Positions 16,766 through 26,086 of a stretch of DNA of 64,000 nucleotides are shown here, one piece after another (within the stretch, counting starts at the first letter, position 1; each line of letters opens with the position of its first letter). The notes below the pieces were generated by a model that saw nothing but the letters and a program-made list of their open reading frames with translations, made no database searches and was not told the DNA's origin. The stretch is taken from the NCBI GenBank assembly GCA_027494055.1, contig JAOSJO010000001.1, forward strand, positions 558,001-622,000, read 5' to 3'. Origin of the DNA: Anaerolineae bacterium (GTDB lineage: Bacteria; Chloroflexota; Anaerolineae; Aggregatilineales; JAFGMM01). The position numbers and the translations under genes were made by a program.

Positions 16766-18708
16766 ATGCCGGACATGTCGGCAAGCGCCTGGCGCGTCCT
16801 GGAATATCTCGACGCCGAGACCGACCTCAACCAGCGGTTCCCGGACGTGATTGGCCGCCGGCTGGGCCTGGACGCACACGAACTGGGCGACGTGCTGCAT
16901 GAACTGGCCGCGTCGGGCTTGGCGCGGGTGCGCCCTGGCGGGTGGTACGATCCCACGTCGGAGGGCCGCGCGCGCAGCGAAGATTACCGGGCGGAGGGCG
17001 CAAGGACGGTCTTCGGCGACTACGTTTCGGGCGACAAAGTCGTTGGCGACAAGGTGGGTGGCGACAAGATTGTCGCGCCCGCCCCCGCCGCCCCAGACGA
17101 AGCCGCCCAACCGCCCCAACGACGGCCCGCCGCCCGGACGTGGCTTGTTGCCGGCGGGCTGATCCTGGTCATCGCAGTTGTCGCCGCCATCGTCCTATCT
17201 GTCAGCCCTCCCGCGACTCTGCCCGCCACACCGCTCCCAGAACCGACGGGCATGCTGCCCCGGCGGCCTGCCGTCAACGATCCCGCGCTGGTCGCGACCA
17301 CGTCGCTTGAGGTGCGCGACGGACCGGGGCCAGACCAGCCCCTCCTCGCGATTGCCGATCCGGGCGCGCGGTTGGCTGTGGCGGAGGACTGGGACGAGGC
17401 CGCGTTCAAGGTGGGGGAGGAAGGCGCGTGGGTCCGGGTGCGCACCGCCGGCGAGGTCGAAGGCTGGGCGGCGGCGGTAGGGCTGGACTTCGGCGAGGGC
17501 GCTTATCCCATGCCGCTCGACGATTTCTATCTGGGCCGCGATGGCGAGCAGAGCTTCGAGGACGACCTCGGCCCCAGGCACTTCACCGACTGGCACCTGA
17601 TCGCAGACCAGGGGCGCGCCGGTCTACGCGGGACCCAACGGCGGGTACGTGGTCAAGGTTCACACGTGCGACGCCTGCACCGACGACGGGCCGAGCGCGC
17701 TCGATCAGGGCGTTTCGGTGGACGCAGCGCTGCGCGCGGAGGCGTGGGGGTGGGGTCACGGGAACTACGTCGTCGTGCGCTACCCCCAACCGGCAGCTCC
17801 CCGGCCCCACGCGGGGCGCGCTGGCGCTGAGCGGGCTTGAGGGCGCCGACGTCTTCTGCCTGTACGCGCATCTCGATACGATCAACGTGGTCGAGGGGCA
17901 GGCCCTCCCGCCGAACGCGCAGCTTGGCACGGTGGGCAGGACCGGCTATGCGCTGAACCCGCACCTCGAACTTGAGGTGCACGTGGGCTATAGCGACAGC
18001 GCCGAGCCGCACCATCACCTGACGCCCACCCGGGCCGGCCTGGAGGTGTACATCGGGCCATCGCCGGGCACGCAGGTCGTGACCCGCATCGACCCTGGCG
18101 TGTACGTCATGATCCTGGAGGACTGGGCGACCGCCTCCGTCAAGCTGGGGCATCCGGGCCAGATGGTCAAGGTCCGCATCCCCAGCCAGTGGGGGTGGGA
18201 GGACGGGTGGGTCGAGGCAGAGCACCTCGAATTCACCCACACGGATGCGTGGCTTTCGCTCATCTGGTTCGAACCGGATATTCTGTTCGACCAAGTGGCG
18301 ATACCTGGACCGACGCCGACACCGCCTCTTACCACACCCACCCCGACCACCACGCCAACGCTCTCGAATTCCCCTACCAGTACATCTACACCAATGTTGA
18401 CGCTAACTCCGATCATGTCTCCTACCGATAGACTTTCACCTTCCCCAACTGCCACATCTGCGACACGAGGATACCCATGCAGTGCAACAATTGCTGATAG
18501 TCTTGCTAACATGCTCAACGTCGTGCGCTCATACCCATCCACCACAGCGCCATTTCAGGAACCAGTTCGACCTGGACAGGCCATCATAGTCTTGACAAAA
18601 AGAGAAACACCATCAGACACATGGTATCAAGTAGCAAACTTAGAAAACAATGTGCTAGGTTGGATAGTAGCGGAATACCTCGTATTCTCAATGGACTGTC
18701 CGGAATAA
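16766..18708 (+). CDS. Winged-helix / GDK-motif / TM / SH3 / M23-like envelope protein (frameshifted twice)
   Basis: A modular membrane-anchored protein of about 647 residues. Residues 1-70 look like a winged helix (SASAWRVLEYLDAETDLNQ to GWYDPTSEGRARS). Near 90 there is a repeated GDK motif (SGDKVVGDKVGGDKIV), then a TM helix (about 125-148). An SH3b domain (VRDGPGPDQPLL, about 180-235) and an M23/LytM-like domain (YAHLDTINVVEGQ and GRTGYALNPHLELEV) follow. The last M23 histidine is replaced (HLELE for HLHFE), so peptidase activity is doubtful. A Thr/Pro linker and a second SH3b domain end the protein. Breaks in the G run 17611-17614 and the C run 17783-17787 are each repaired by one base. 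The GC content falls after about 18380. Confidence 0.75.
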
Positions 18709-18811
18709 AGGAGGACTTTGAGCGATGAAGAGACAGCCTGTGTTCTTTGTCACCTTCTTGCTGGTTACAATGTTCTGCACTCAGCCTCCAATGGCTGAAG
18801 CTCAAGATGCT

Positions 18812-18820
18812 GTCCCTCAA
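18812..18820. repeat. Left 9-bp target-site duplication of the IS
   Basis: GTCCCTCAA, repeated exactly at 20016-20024 on the other side of the IS. It falls in frame in the interrupted gene (Val-Pro-Gln). Confidence 0.95.
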
Positions 18821-20015
18821 CTAGCCACCGGACACTTGAACAAATGATCGAGGAGTTGAACAAAGGGTTTCCCCTGGTAAAGTTGAAGCACCAACCACAA
18901 CTGATCCAGAGGAGCGGCCCGATGAACAACTCCCAACTCCATCGTATCTGGCGTCAGCGCCTGGCGCAACTGGCGCCCGATGGGTGTGAAAGTCGGCTGA
19001 CCAACATGGTGCTGTTGCTCGTCGCGTTGTTTCAGGCGCGCAGCGTGCACCTGAGCCTGATCGCGCGCAAGCTGCCGGTGCGCGCCAAGAAAGCGAGCCT
19101 GGAGAAGCGTCTGCGTCGGTTGCTGAACAACGGCGCGATCCGTCCCCGGCAGTGGTATCGCCCGATTGCGGTGCGCCTGATCGCGGCGGCGTCGAGCGCC
19201 AGACGGCTGCACCTCATCATCGACGGCACGAGGATCGGGTTCGGGTTTCAGTTGTTGATCGTCGTGGTGGCGTATCAGGGGCGCGCGCTGCCGCTGGTGT
19301 GGACCTGGGTGCGTCATCGCCGGGGGCACAGCACGACGGTCAAGCAGATCAAACTGCTCCGCTACGTGCAGGGATTGATCCCGCCTGGGGTGAAGGCCTC
19401 GCTGGTGGGGGATTGCGAGTTTGGCAATGCGTTGCTGCTGGAGCAGTTGGACGTGGGGGGTGGGACTACGCGCTGCGGCAACCCGGCGACCACCTGTGTA
19501 AGCCCTACAACACAGGCCGGTGGCTGCGCCTGGACGCCTTGCTGCCCCTGCAACCGGGCCTTACCGCCTGGATCGGACGGGTGCTGTTGACAAAGAGCAA
19601 CGCCTATCCGACCTGCCTGGTGCTCCATTGGCGCAAAGGTGAGCCGCAACCCTGGTTCCTGGCCACCAACCTCCCGTGCGCGCAGGCGGCGCTGAAGCTC
19701 TACCGCCGCCGCATGTGGATTGAGGAACTGTTCGGCGATCTGAAAGGGCATGGCTTTGACCTCGAAGCGACCCACTTGCAGCATTTCTTACGTCTGTCCC
19801 GGCTCACCCTTGCCGTGTGCATCCTCTATGTCTGGCTCGTCGCGGTCGGTGAACACACCATTGCCTCCCACCAAACCGATGCAGTTGATCGCCATGACCG
19901 CCGCGATTTGAGTGTTTTCCGTCTCGGCTGGGACTTCATCGAGCGGTGTCTGGCACTCGACGACCCTGTCCCGCTTACGTTCGTACCGAACTTCTGTTCA
20001 GTGTCCGGTAGCTAG
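18821..20015 (+). mobile_element. IS4-type insertion sequence, 1195 bp
   Basis: A complete insertion sequence. The terminal inverted repeats are CTAGCCACCGGACACT at the left and, read inward, CTAGCTACCGGACACT at the right (15 of 16 identical), followed by weaker similarity. The element makes a perfect 9-bp target duplication (GTCCCTCAA). It carries a single transposase gene with the IS4 Y-(2)-R-(3)-E-(6)-K signature. The identical duplications and ends indicate a recent insertion. Its GC content matches the bulk of the window better than the low-GC gene it entered. Confidence 0.95.
18922..20015 (+). CDS. IS4-type DDE transposase (frameshifted)
   Basis: A transposase of about 365 residues that catalyses cut-and-paste movement of the surrounding IS. 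The start chosen is the ATG at 18922, with GAGGAG eleven bases upstream; an in-frame ATG at 18844 is less likely. DDE residues: the first Asp in HLIIDGTRIGFG near residue 100, the second in SLVGDCEFGNALL near 165, and the Glu in YRRRMWIEELFGDLKGHGFD near 265, which fits the IS4 YREK pattern. The frame breaks in the G run 19455-19460; one more G gives DVGGWDYALRQPGDH. Programmed frameshifting is not typical of this family, so this is probably a sequencing slip and the element may be active. Confidence 0.9.
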
Positions 20016-20856
20016 GTCCCTCAAAACATGGTCGAATGTGGTTACATTATTGATGGCGAGTTCGCCGAAAACAGTGCAATTGTGGATTATCATATTGATC
20101 TTGCGCCCGGAGATAGGCTAAGAGTATCTGGGGAGAGGGTAGGGGATTACCTGAATTTCGCGATTGGAGTTTATGCGCCTACGACGGGAGGTATAGTTAC
20201 TTCTGCCAGTAATTGGCCTTCTTTTAACAGAAACCGCGGCGGTTTCTCTGGTACTCCGTCTGTCGAAACCGCCGCGCTTTCAGAACGGGGAACTTATCTG
20301 ATACAACTTAGGTCTCATACAGATAGTGGTGTCGGTCTTTACACGCTTTACGTAGGTTGCACGCTCCGCAACGGTACGGTCATTAATCCTGGCGAGACAG
20401 CTCCACCGGCTGTGGCAGAAGTCCCTGGCACTATACCCCCACCGCCTAAAACGTTTTCTGGTGTCGGCTTTCCTGGCCTCCCCGCCGGTCGATTTTGCGA
20501 ATGCGTTCTTGTTTCCCCTGCCTGAAAACGGTCAAACTAGCGGCATCGTCTCACCGGGTGCGACAGGCGTCGTCGCCTACACACTCGACGCCAGTGCAGG
20601 CGACCGGCTGGGTCTGAGCTATACGCGACTCTCCGGAAACCTGAACCTGGGCGTCGCTGTGGTTTCGGCGGACAACAAGATCGTGTTTCAGGCGAGTCTG
20701 GTCACGTCGGAGACGCTTTCAACCGTGTTCACGTTACCGACGGCGGGGGAATACACTATCGGTGTGTTCCGTATCGAACTACTGCCGCCGGACGAACCGG
20801 CAGCGACCGAGTTTCAGATTCAGGTGACGCTCAATCCATAACTCGACAGGCTTCTG

Positions 20857-21767
20857 TCACGCGGAGCGGAGCTTCTCGTACAGCTCATCGAGCGCCCCCG
20901 CGCTGAGGAACCCCTCCGCCGCGCCGCGCGACCCGATCTTGTGCCCGGCGAAGACGACCGCTTTCCGAATCGCCGTGTAGGGGTCGTGCGTCTGGCTGTA
21001 GGCGTAGACGAACGCCGAGAAGAGCGCGTCGCCCGCGCCAATGGTGTTCACGACCGGGCGCACGTGCACCGCCGGGACGCGCTCCATGAAGCTGTCGCCT
21101 TTCACCGCGAGCAGCGCCCCTCCGCGCCCATGCCGATCACGACGATGTCGTTGCCGTAGCGCTGTTGCACGCGCCCGGCCCACTGCTCAGGCGGGCAGGG
21201 CAGGCGCTCGTGGCTCATGAAGAGGATGTTGGCGTGCTGCATGAAGTCGCGGTTGTAGGCGTCATCGAGGTCGCTGATGGTGTGCACGTCGGTGGCGACG
21301 GGCTTGCCGGCGCGGCGCGCCTCCCGCAGCATGGGGCGCGAGAAGTTGACGTTGCACAGCACCGCGAGCGCGCACTCGCCCAGCGCCGCCGCAAACTGGT
21401 CAGTGGGATAGGTCTGGTCCTGGATGTCCTTGAGGTCCAGGTTGATGGCGCGGCGGCCTTCGCGGTCGTAGAGGATCACCGACTGCGGCGTGTGCGCGAT
21501 CCCCTGGATGACGCGCCGCCCGTCGATGCCGGCTGCTGCGAGCGCCTCCATGACCGCCCGCGCCGCCCAATCGCGCCCGATGATGGAGAGAAAGGCCACC
21601 GGCGCGCCGAGCGTGGTGAGCGCCGTGGCGATGTTGTAGCCCACGCCCGACACGGTGCTGTTCACGCCGAAGAAGGGGTAGCGCACCGGGCTGTAGGGAA
21701 TGGGGAAGCCCTCCACCTGCAGGGTGATCTCGATGTTGGTGAGGCCGGAGACAAGGATGCGCTCCAT
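20857..21767 (-). CDS. PfkB-family carbohydrate/nucleoside kinase (frameshifted)
   Basis: A sugar or nucleoside kinase of the ribokinase/PfkB family, about 303 residues. The N-terminal part includes the substrate-lid region (FFGVNSTVSGVGYNIATAL near residue 35, where the family signature glycines lie). The C-terminal PfkB signature 2 is NTIGAGDALFSAF, with the catalytic Asp in GAGD near residue 245. The frame breaks in the run read as CCCC at 21117-21120 (GGGG on the coding strand); removing one base gives GAEGALLAVKGD. The gene precedes, divergently, the sugar ABC transporter operon, so a role in phosphorylating an imported sugar or nucleoside is plausible but not proven. Confidence 0.88.
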
Positions 21768-21848
21768 CGACCGCTCCTGAGTGCGCCACGCGCCGCGTTT
21801 CTACGCGCCGCTGACTCTAACGCCCGGCGTGCGAAAGCCCAAAACGAT

Positions 21849-21997
21849 ATCTGTTCACCTTGTCCATCCGGCGACGTGTCGTCTTGTTTGTTTCGTAACC
21901 TGCCGACTGAAGTCGGTGGTGAATCCGGAATAAGGCAACAAGAATACGAACTGGCCCGCGAGTTCAGTCGCGGGAACCAGAAGGTGAACAGATACGA
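21849..21997 (-). mobile_element. 150-bp palindromic MITE-like element, copy 2
   Basis: A 149-bp copy in the opposite direction to copy 1, flanked by perfect 8-bp duplications AAAACGAT (21841-21848 and 21998-22005). The ends are inverted repeats (ATCTGTTCACCTTG at the left; the right end read inward contains ATCTGTTCACCTTCTGG). It contains the hairpins CCGACTGAAGTCGG and CCCGCGAGTTCAGTCGCGGG. The right duplication abuts the -35 box of the ABC transporter promoter. Confidence 0.8.
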
Positions 21998-22008
21998 AAA
22001 ACGATTTC

Positions 22009-22037
22009 TTGACACCCGTTCCGTCAGCGACTATGAT
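22009..22037 (+). promoter_or_regulatory. Strong sigma-70 promoter of the sugar ABC transporter operon
   Basis: A consensus -35 box TTGACA (22009-22014), a 17-bp spacer and TATGAT (22032-22037). The leader runs about 175 nt to the ATG at 22218. The -35 box begins only 3 bp after the target duplication of the 150-bp element, so the insertion defines the upstream border of the promoter. Confidence 0.75.
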
Positions 22038-22217
22038 GGGTTAGGGCCACCGCAGGCCCGTATAGTCCTGCTAATACGCTTTCCCCATAGTATTGAGAAA
22101 GGAGGATCCAAAGCCTGAGTTCGTTCCCCACGCAGGAAGGCGTCTAAGAAAGGGAAACCTTACCCCACACGGTCGTATCTGACCGACAGCAATGCCACTT
22201 TCATGAGGAGGAAATCG

Positions 22218-23489
22218 ATGAACAGACGATTAGTTTTGATCGGCCTGATCCTCGCGGTCGCGCTTGCCACGCCCGCGAGCATTCCCGTGCTGGCTCAGGA
22301 CGAGTCGATCACGGTGATCTTCCCGCGCCACGAGGCCGACCTGGTGGGCGCTTATGCGGCGCGCGCGGCGCAGTTCCAGAGTGAGACGGGCATCGGCGTG
22401 ACGATCATCCAGGGCGGCTGGGAGCAGATCGCCGACCGCATCCTGCCCGAAATCGCCACCGGCGGCAGCGCCTACGACGTGGTCGAGTTCGACAACAGTT
22501 GGGTTGCGGAGTGGTGCGGCACGGGCTGGCTGGCCCCGCTCGACGAGTTCTTGCCCGAAGGCTTCACCGAGGGGATGATCCCCGGCCTCGTCGATCTGTT
22601 CACCTGCCCCGACGACCAGTTCTACGGGGTGGTGTGGAACAACGATACGCGCTTCTTCTTCTACAACGAGGCCATGCTCAGCGAGGCGGGCATCGAAGCG
22701 CCGCCTTCCACCTGGGACGAGATGGTCGCGCAGACGCGGACTCTCCAGGACGCGGGTGTTGTGCAGTACGGCGTCGCGCCGTTCTGGAGCCAGGAGTGGT
22801 CGTTGATCAACGACTTCCACTTCTGGGTATACACCTTCGGCGGGGAGATCGTGGATGAGGCCGGCTGCTTCCTCTGGAACGAGGACCCCAACACCCTTGC
22901 CGCGCTTGAGTTCATGGTCCAGATGCAGGCGGAAGGCATCGCCGACCCTGCCGGGCTGACCTACAACCAGGCCGCGGCGCAGAACGTGTTCCTCAATGGC
23001 CGCGCGGCCTTCATGCCGCAGGGCATCTCCGGCCTGATGGCCTACGCCGACGACCCCGAACAGTCCACCGTGCCGGGCCAGCTGGCCGTCGGGCTGGTGC
23101 CCGGCGCTGAGGAAGGCCTCTCTGCGACGCTGACGCTCCCCGAAGCGTATGCCATTCCGGCGAACTCGCAGCACAAGGAAGCCGCGTGGCAGTTCATCGA
23201 GTACATGACCAGCCGCGAGAGCAACATCTTCCTCGCCAAAGAAATCGGCGTGCTGCCGATCTGGGTTGACCTCTATACCGACGAGGAACTGACCGCCCTC
23301 TATCCCTTCTGGGCGGACTTCTCGGCGCAGCTTGAGACCGCGCGCGGCCTCTCGACGCTGACGTGGTACGGCAGCTTCGTGGACATCGCGCAGATCGAGG
23401 TTCACGCCGCGCTGGCCGGCGAGAAGACGCCGCAGGAGGCGCTCGACGCCATGGCCGACGGCCTGGCCGAGTTCTCGTGCGTGCCCTGA
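22218..23489 (+). CDS. Sugar ABC transporter substrate-binding protein (CUT1, family 1)
   Basis: The extracytoplasmic sugar-binding component of a CUT1 ABC importer, 423 residues. The signal peptide is MNRRLVLIGLILAVALATPA, with cleavage near VLAQ. The mature protein is a family 1 solute-binding fold: VIFPRHEADLVGAYAARAAQ at the start, DVVEFDNSWVAEWC in the hinge region, and VWNNDTRFFFYNEAMLSEAG near residue 145. The start at 22218 sits behind AGGAGGAAATCG; the ATG at 22203 overlaps that RBS and is rejected. It is followed by a large stem-loop and the two permease genes. The exact sugar is unknown; maltose, trehalose or another oligosaccharide is typical. Confidence 0.92.
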   Translation: MNRRLVLIGLILAVALATPASIPVLAQDESITVIFPRHEADLVGAYAARAAQFQSETGIGVTIIQGGWEQIADRILPEIATGGSAYDVVEFDNSWVAEWCGTGWLAPLDEFLPEGFTEGMIPGLVDLFTCPDDQFYGVVWNNDTRFFFYNEAMLSEAGIEAPPSTWDEMVAQTRTLQDAGVVQYGVAPFWSQEWSLINDFHFWVYTFGGEIVDEAGCFLWNEDPNTLAALEFMVQMQAEGIADPAGLTYNQAAAQNVFLNGRAAFMPQGISGLMAYADDPEQSTVPGQLAVGLVPGAEEGLSATLTLPEAYAIPANSQHKEAAWQFIEYMTSRESNIFLAKEIGVLPIWVDLYTDEELTALYPFWADFSAQLETARGLSTLTWYGSFVDIAQIEVHAALAGEKTPQEALDAMADGLAEFSCVP

Positions 23490-23524
23490 TCGTGCGCTCA
23501 GACCTGACCTGACTGTATTCGTGC

Positions 23525-23566
23525 GGCGGCTCGCCCTCTGCCCTACTGAGCGCAGGGCGAGCCGCC
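23525..23566 (+). terminator. Intercistronic stem-loop between binding protein and permease genes
   Basis: A perfect 13-bp stem (GGCGGCTCGCCCT at 23525-23537 with AGGGCGAGCCGCC at 23554-23566) closes a 16-nt loop, 35 bp after the binding-protein stop. There is no T run, so it is more likely a transcript-stabilising or attenuating hairpin that keeps binding-protein mRNA more abundant than permease mRNA, as is common in ABC operons. Confidence 0.65.
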
Positions 23567-23620
23567 CGCCTCTGTCACGCCGGGGTGCCTGCCCGCAGGC
23601 AGGCATAGACAAGGGATGCA

Positions 23621-24523
23621 ATGAACCTGACACGACGCCTGAACCCTGAAAACGAGCGATGGCTGGGGTTATCGCTGGCGCTCCCGGCGGTGGTCACCGT
23701 TCTGCTCGTGCTTGTGATACCGTTTGTGTTCTCGTTGGTCCTCAGCTTCACCCGGTACGATCTGGCCCGCCCCCAAACGACCGGCTTCATCGGGCTTACC
23801 AACTACGCCAACCTGCTCGGCGACCGTTACTTCCTGAACTCGCTCAAGGTCACGGTAGTCTTTGCGCTGGCCTCGATGGTCTTTGAGCTGATTCTGGGCG
23901 TGGCGATTGCGCTGGTGCTCAACGAGAAATTCCGGGGGCGGGGCGTGCTGCGCGGGGTCATTATCCTGCCGTGGGCGCTGCCGTCGATTGTGAACGCGGC
24001 CATGTGGCAGTGGATCTACAACGCCGACTACGGGGCGCTCAACGCGCTGCTGCACCAGCTTGGCCTTATCGCGGACTATCAGGTGTGGCTGGCCGACCCG
24101 AACTGGGCGATGGCGCTGCTGATTCTCGCCAACGTCTGGAAGGAGACGCCCTTCACCGCCATACTCGTGCTCGCCGGGCTGCAGGGCATCCCCGACGAGA
24201 TCTACGCCGCCGCCAAGGTCGATGGCGCGTCGGTGTGGCAGCGCCTGACGCAGATCACGCTGCCTCTGCTCCGCCCCATCCTCATCGTGTGCGGCCTGCT
24301 CCAGACCATCTGGAGCTTCCAGACGTTTGAGCTGGTCTACGTGGTCACGCAGGGCGGCCCCTTCGGCTCGACCGAGGTGCTGCCGGTGCGCATCTATGAG
24401 ATGACGTTCCGCTCGCTGCGCTTTGGCTACGGCGCGGCGATGGCCTACCTGACCGGCCTTATCCTGCTGGTGCCGGCGTTCTTCTACATCCGGTCGGCGT
24501 ACCGCAACGTGGTGGAGTACTGA
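23621..24523 (+). CDS. Sugar ABC transporter permease, MalF/UgpA-like
   Basis: One of two inner-membrane permeases of the CUT1 importer, 300 residues with six predicted TM helices. TM1 is at about residues 14-37 (LSLALPAVVTVLLVLVIPF). The EAA loop that docks the ATPase is GIPDEIYAAAKVDGASVWQR near residue 185. The N-terminus MNLTRRLNPENERW is cytoplasmic. It lies 131 bp after the binding-protein gene and 3 bp before the second permease gene. Confidence 0.93.
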   Translation: MNLTRRLNPENERWLGLSLALPAVVTVLLVLVIPFVFSLVLSFTRYDLARPQTTGFIGLTNYANLLGDRYFLNSLKVTVVFALASMVFELILGVAIALVLNEKFRGRGVLRGVIILPWALPSIVNAAMWQWIYNADYGALNALLHQLGLIADYQVWLADPNWAMALLILANVWKETPFTAILVLAGLQGIPDEIYAAAKVDGASVWQRLTQITLPLLRPILIVCGLLQTIWSFQTFELVYVVTQGGPFGSTEVLPVRIYEMTFRSLRFGYGAAMAYLTGLILLVPAFFYIRSAYRNVVEY

Positions 24524-24526
24524 GCC

Positions 24527-25375
24527 ATGCAACCATCGCCGCTCCGCCGCGTGCTGCTCTACGTCGCCGCAATCGTCATCGCCATCTGGACGACCGCGCC
24601 GTTCGTCTGGCTCATCATCTCGTCCCTGTCGTACAAGGTTGACCTGCTCCAGCGCCCGCTGCGCTGGATTCCGACGCGCATCACGCTGGAGAACTACACC
24701 GACCTCCTGGTGGGCACCGGGGAGGCCGCGCAGCAGGCGGCGCAGTTTCTCGCGGCGCTGAAGAGCTCGCTCATCGTCGCGCTCGGCGCGACGGCGATCT
24801 GCCTCGTCCTGGGCACGTTCGCCGGCTACGCGCTCACGCGGCTGACCTTCCCCGGCAGCCGGTACTACCTGCTCATCCTGATGGCCGGCCAGTTGCTCCC
24901 GCCGGTGACGATTGTTATCCCGCTGTACGTCATCCTCCGCGCGATGGACCTGCTCGACAAGCAGTTGGGCCTGGTGATCGTCTACATCAGCTTCATCCTG
25001 CCGCTGGTGGTGTGGATTCTGCGGGGGTATTTCGCCTCCATCCCGTCGGAACTCGAAGACGCGGCCCGCATCGACGGCACGACCCGTATCGGGGCGCTCT
25101 TCCGCATCGTGCTGCCGCTGGCCGGGCCGGGCCTGGCGAGCACCGCCATCTTCGCCTTCATCGCGGCGTGGAACGAATACCTCTATGCGTTTGTGTATTC
25201 CGCCGTCGATGCGAAGACGGTTCCCGTCCTCATTGGCGAGTTCAGCACCAAGCTCGGCCTGGAATACCTGCGCATGGCGGCGGCTGGCGTGCTCGCGGCG
25301 CTGCCGCCCGTGCTCCTCGCGCTGATCTTCCAGCGCTTCATCATCCGGGGCCTGACCAGCGGCGCGGTCAAGTAG
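24527..25375 (+). CDS. Sugar ABC transporter permease, MalG/UgpE-like
   Basis: The second CUT1 permease, 282 residues with six TM helices. The EAA loop is SIPSELEDAARIDGTTRIGA near residue 175. The N-terminal TM is followed by the periplasmic KVDLLQRPLRWIPTRITLEN, the family's usual post-TM1 segment. The start ATG is 3 bp after the previous stop. No ATPase gene follows; such systems often share one MsmX/UgpC-type ATPase encoded elsewhere. Confidence 0.93.
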   Translation: MQPSPLRRVLLYVAAIVIAIWTTAPFVWLIISSLSYKVDLLQRPLRWIPTRITLENYTDLLVGTGEAAQQAAQFLAALKSSLIVALGATAICLVLGTFAGYALTRLTFPGSRYYLLILMAGQLLPPVTIVIPLYVILRAMDLLDKQLGLVIVYISFILPLVVWILRGYFASIPSELEDAARIDGTTRIGALFRIVLPLAGPGLASTAIFAFIAAWNEYLYAFVYSAVDAKTVPVLIGEFSTKLGLEYLRMAAAGVLAALPPVLLALIFQRFIIRGLTSGAVK

Positions 25376-25411
25376 GGCGTCTGTTGAGGGTCTGGCGCGG
25401 CGGCGGCCCGC

Positions 25412-25891
25412 CTAACCCCCCGCCGCCAGGACTTTGGCGATCTGCGCCAGGTGCGTCTCCCCGTGCCGGCTGTACGTTGCCAGGATGTCGTCCGCGGTGA
25501 TTGCGCCGCTCTCCGGGTGGCGCGCCGCCCGCTGCCAGTCGGCGTCGTCCAGGCTCTCCAGCAGGGCGACCCACCGCTGGTGCAGCCCGCGTATGAGCGC
25601 GAGCGACCCCTCCAGCGCGGGGCCTACGGCTTCGGCGGTTTCGGCCCAGGCTTCCTGGTTGTAAGGCTTCAGCGTGGGCCGGTCTTCGGTCAGGATGAGC
25701 TTGAGCCGGATGAAGGCGTTCAGATGCGAGTCGGCGATGTGGTGGACGATCTGCGCCACCGTCCATTCGCCCTCGAGATAGCGCGTGGTCCGTTGCGCGT
25801 CGGTGAGGCCGCTCACGGCGGCCTCCAGCCGGGCGGGCAGGCTGCGGATTTGTTCAATCATCATCGCGCGGCGTGGTGCGTCTGTGCCCAT
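25412..25891 (-). CDS. DinB-like (DinB_2/YfiT) metal-binding four-helix protein
   Basis: A 159-residue protein of the DinB/YfiT-like superfamily, four-helix bundles that bind a divalent metal through histidines and often act as thiol transferases or metal-dependent hydrolases. The metal ligands are visible: His in EWTVAQIVHHIADSHLNAF near residue 50 and His in YSRHGETHLAQI near residue 145. The fold starts MIEQIRSLPARLEAAVSGL. The gene is convergent with the sugar transporter operon and divergent from nagA. No thiol cofactor biosynthesis gene is nearby, so the substrate is open. Confidence 0.85.
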   Translation of the reverse strand: MGTDAPRRAMMIEQIRSLPARLEAAVSGLTDAQRTTRYLEGEWTVAQIVHHIADSHLNAFIRLKLILTEDRPTLKPYNQEAWAETAEAVGPALEGSLALIRGLHQRWVALLESLDDADWQRAARHPESGAITADDILATYSRHGETHLAQIAKVLAAGG

Positions 25892-25990
25892 CGTGCGTCC
25901 CCTCCAAGGCTCTTTGTTCTGTCTCGTGCGCCATTCTATCGCGGCGGCGCGGCGGCTCCAACACCCGTGTGTACAGAATCACCAAAGTCC

Positions 25991-26018
25991 TTGACACGCG
26001 CGCCCGGCGTGTTACGCT
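25991..26018 (+). promoter_or_regulatory. Sigma-70 promoter of nagA
   Basis: A perfect -35 box TTGACA (25991-25996), a 16-bp spacer and TACGCT (26013-26018), with the start near 26025, about 60 nt before the ATG. Confidence 0.6.
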
Positions 26019-26086
26019 AACGCCAGGGGCAGTCGCCGTACTGCCTTGAACTGCGCTTCACCCAGCAGAGAACGAGGAGCGTCCGC

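Larger units (their letters stand above)
18725..20841 (+). pseudogene. Secreted PPC-like domain protein gene interrupted by an insertion sequence
   Basis: The gene begins ATG at 18725 behind an excellent RBS (AAAGGAGG), 16 bp after the previous stop. It encodes a signal sequence (MKRQPVFFVTFLLVTMFCTQ) and is cut after 32 codons by the IS at 18821-20015. Beyond it the same frame resumes through the second copy of the 9-bp duplication, so exact excision would rebuild one ORF. The downstream part has two pre-peptidase-C-terminal-like beta-sandwich repeats (DRLRVSGERVGDYLNFAIGV and DRLGLSYTRLSGNLNLGVAV). One further break, in the C run 20480-20483, joins the part ending at 20525 to the part ending at 20841. 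The DNA is clearly less GC-rich than the rest. Role unknown; probably an exported binding protein partnered with the preceding gene. Confidence 0.8.

Noticed and set aside
19440..19475. Programmed ribosomal frameshift in the transposase
   Set aside because: IS4-type transposases are single-frame; the break is in a six-G run and resembles the many other homopolymer slips in the window.
22230..23633. A 467-codon minus-strand frame
   Set aside because: A shadow of the ABC substrate-binding protein gene, which has a signal peptide, RBS and promoter.
24527..25411. A missing ABC ATPase hidden in the transporter region
   Set aside because: All frames after the second permease were read and no Walker A/ABC signature occurs; the next gene is a convergent DinB-like protein.
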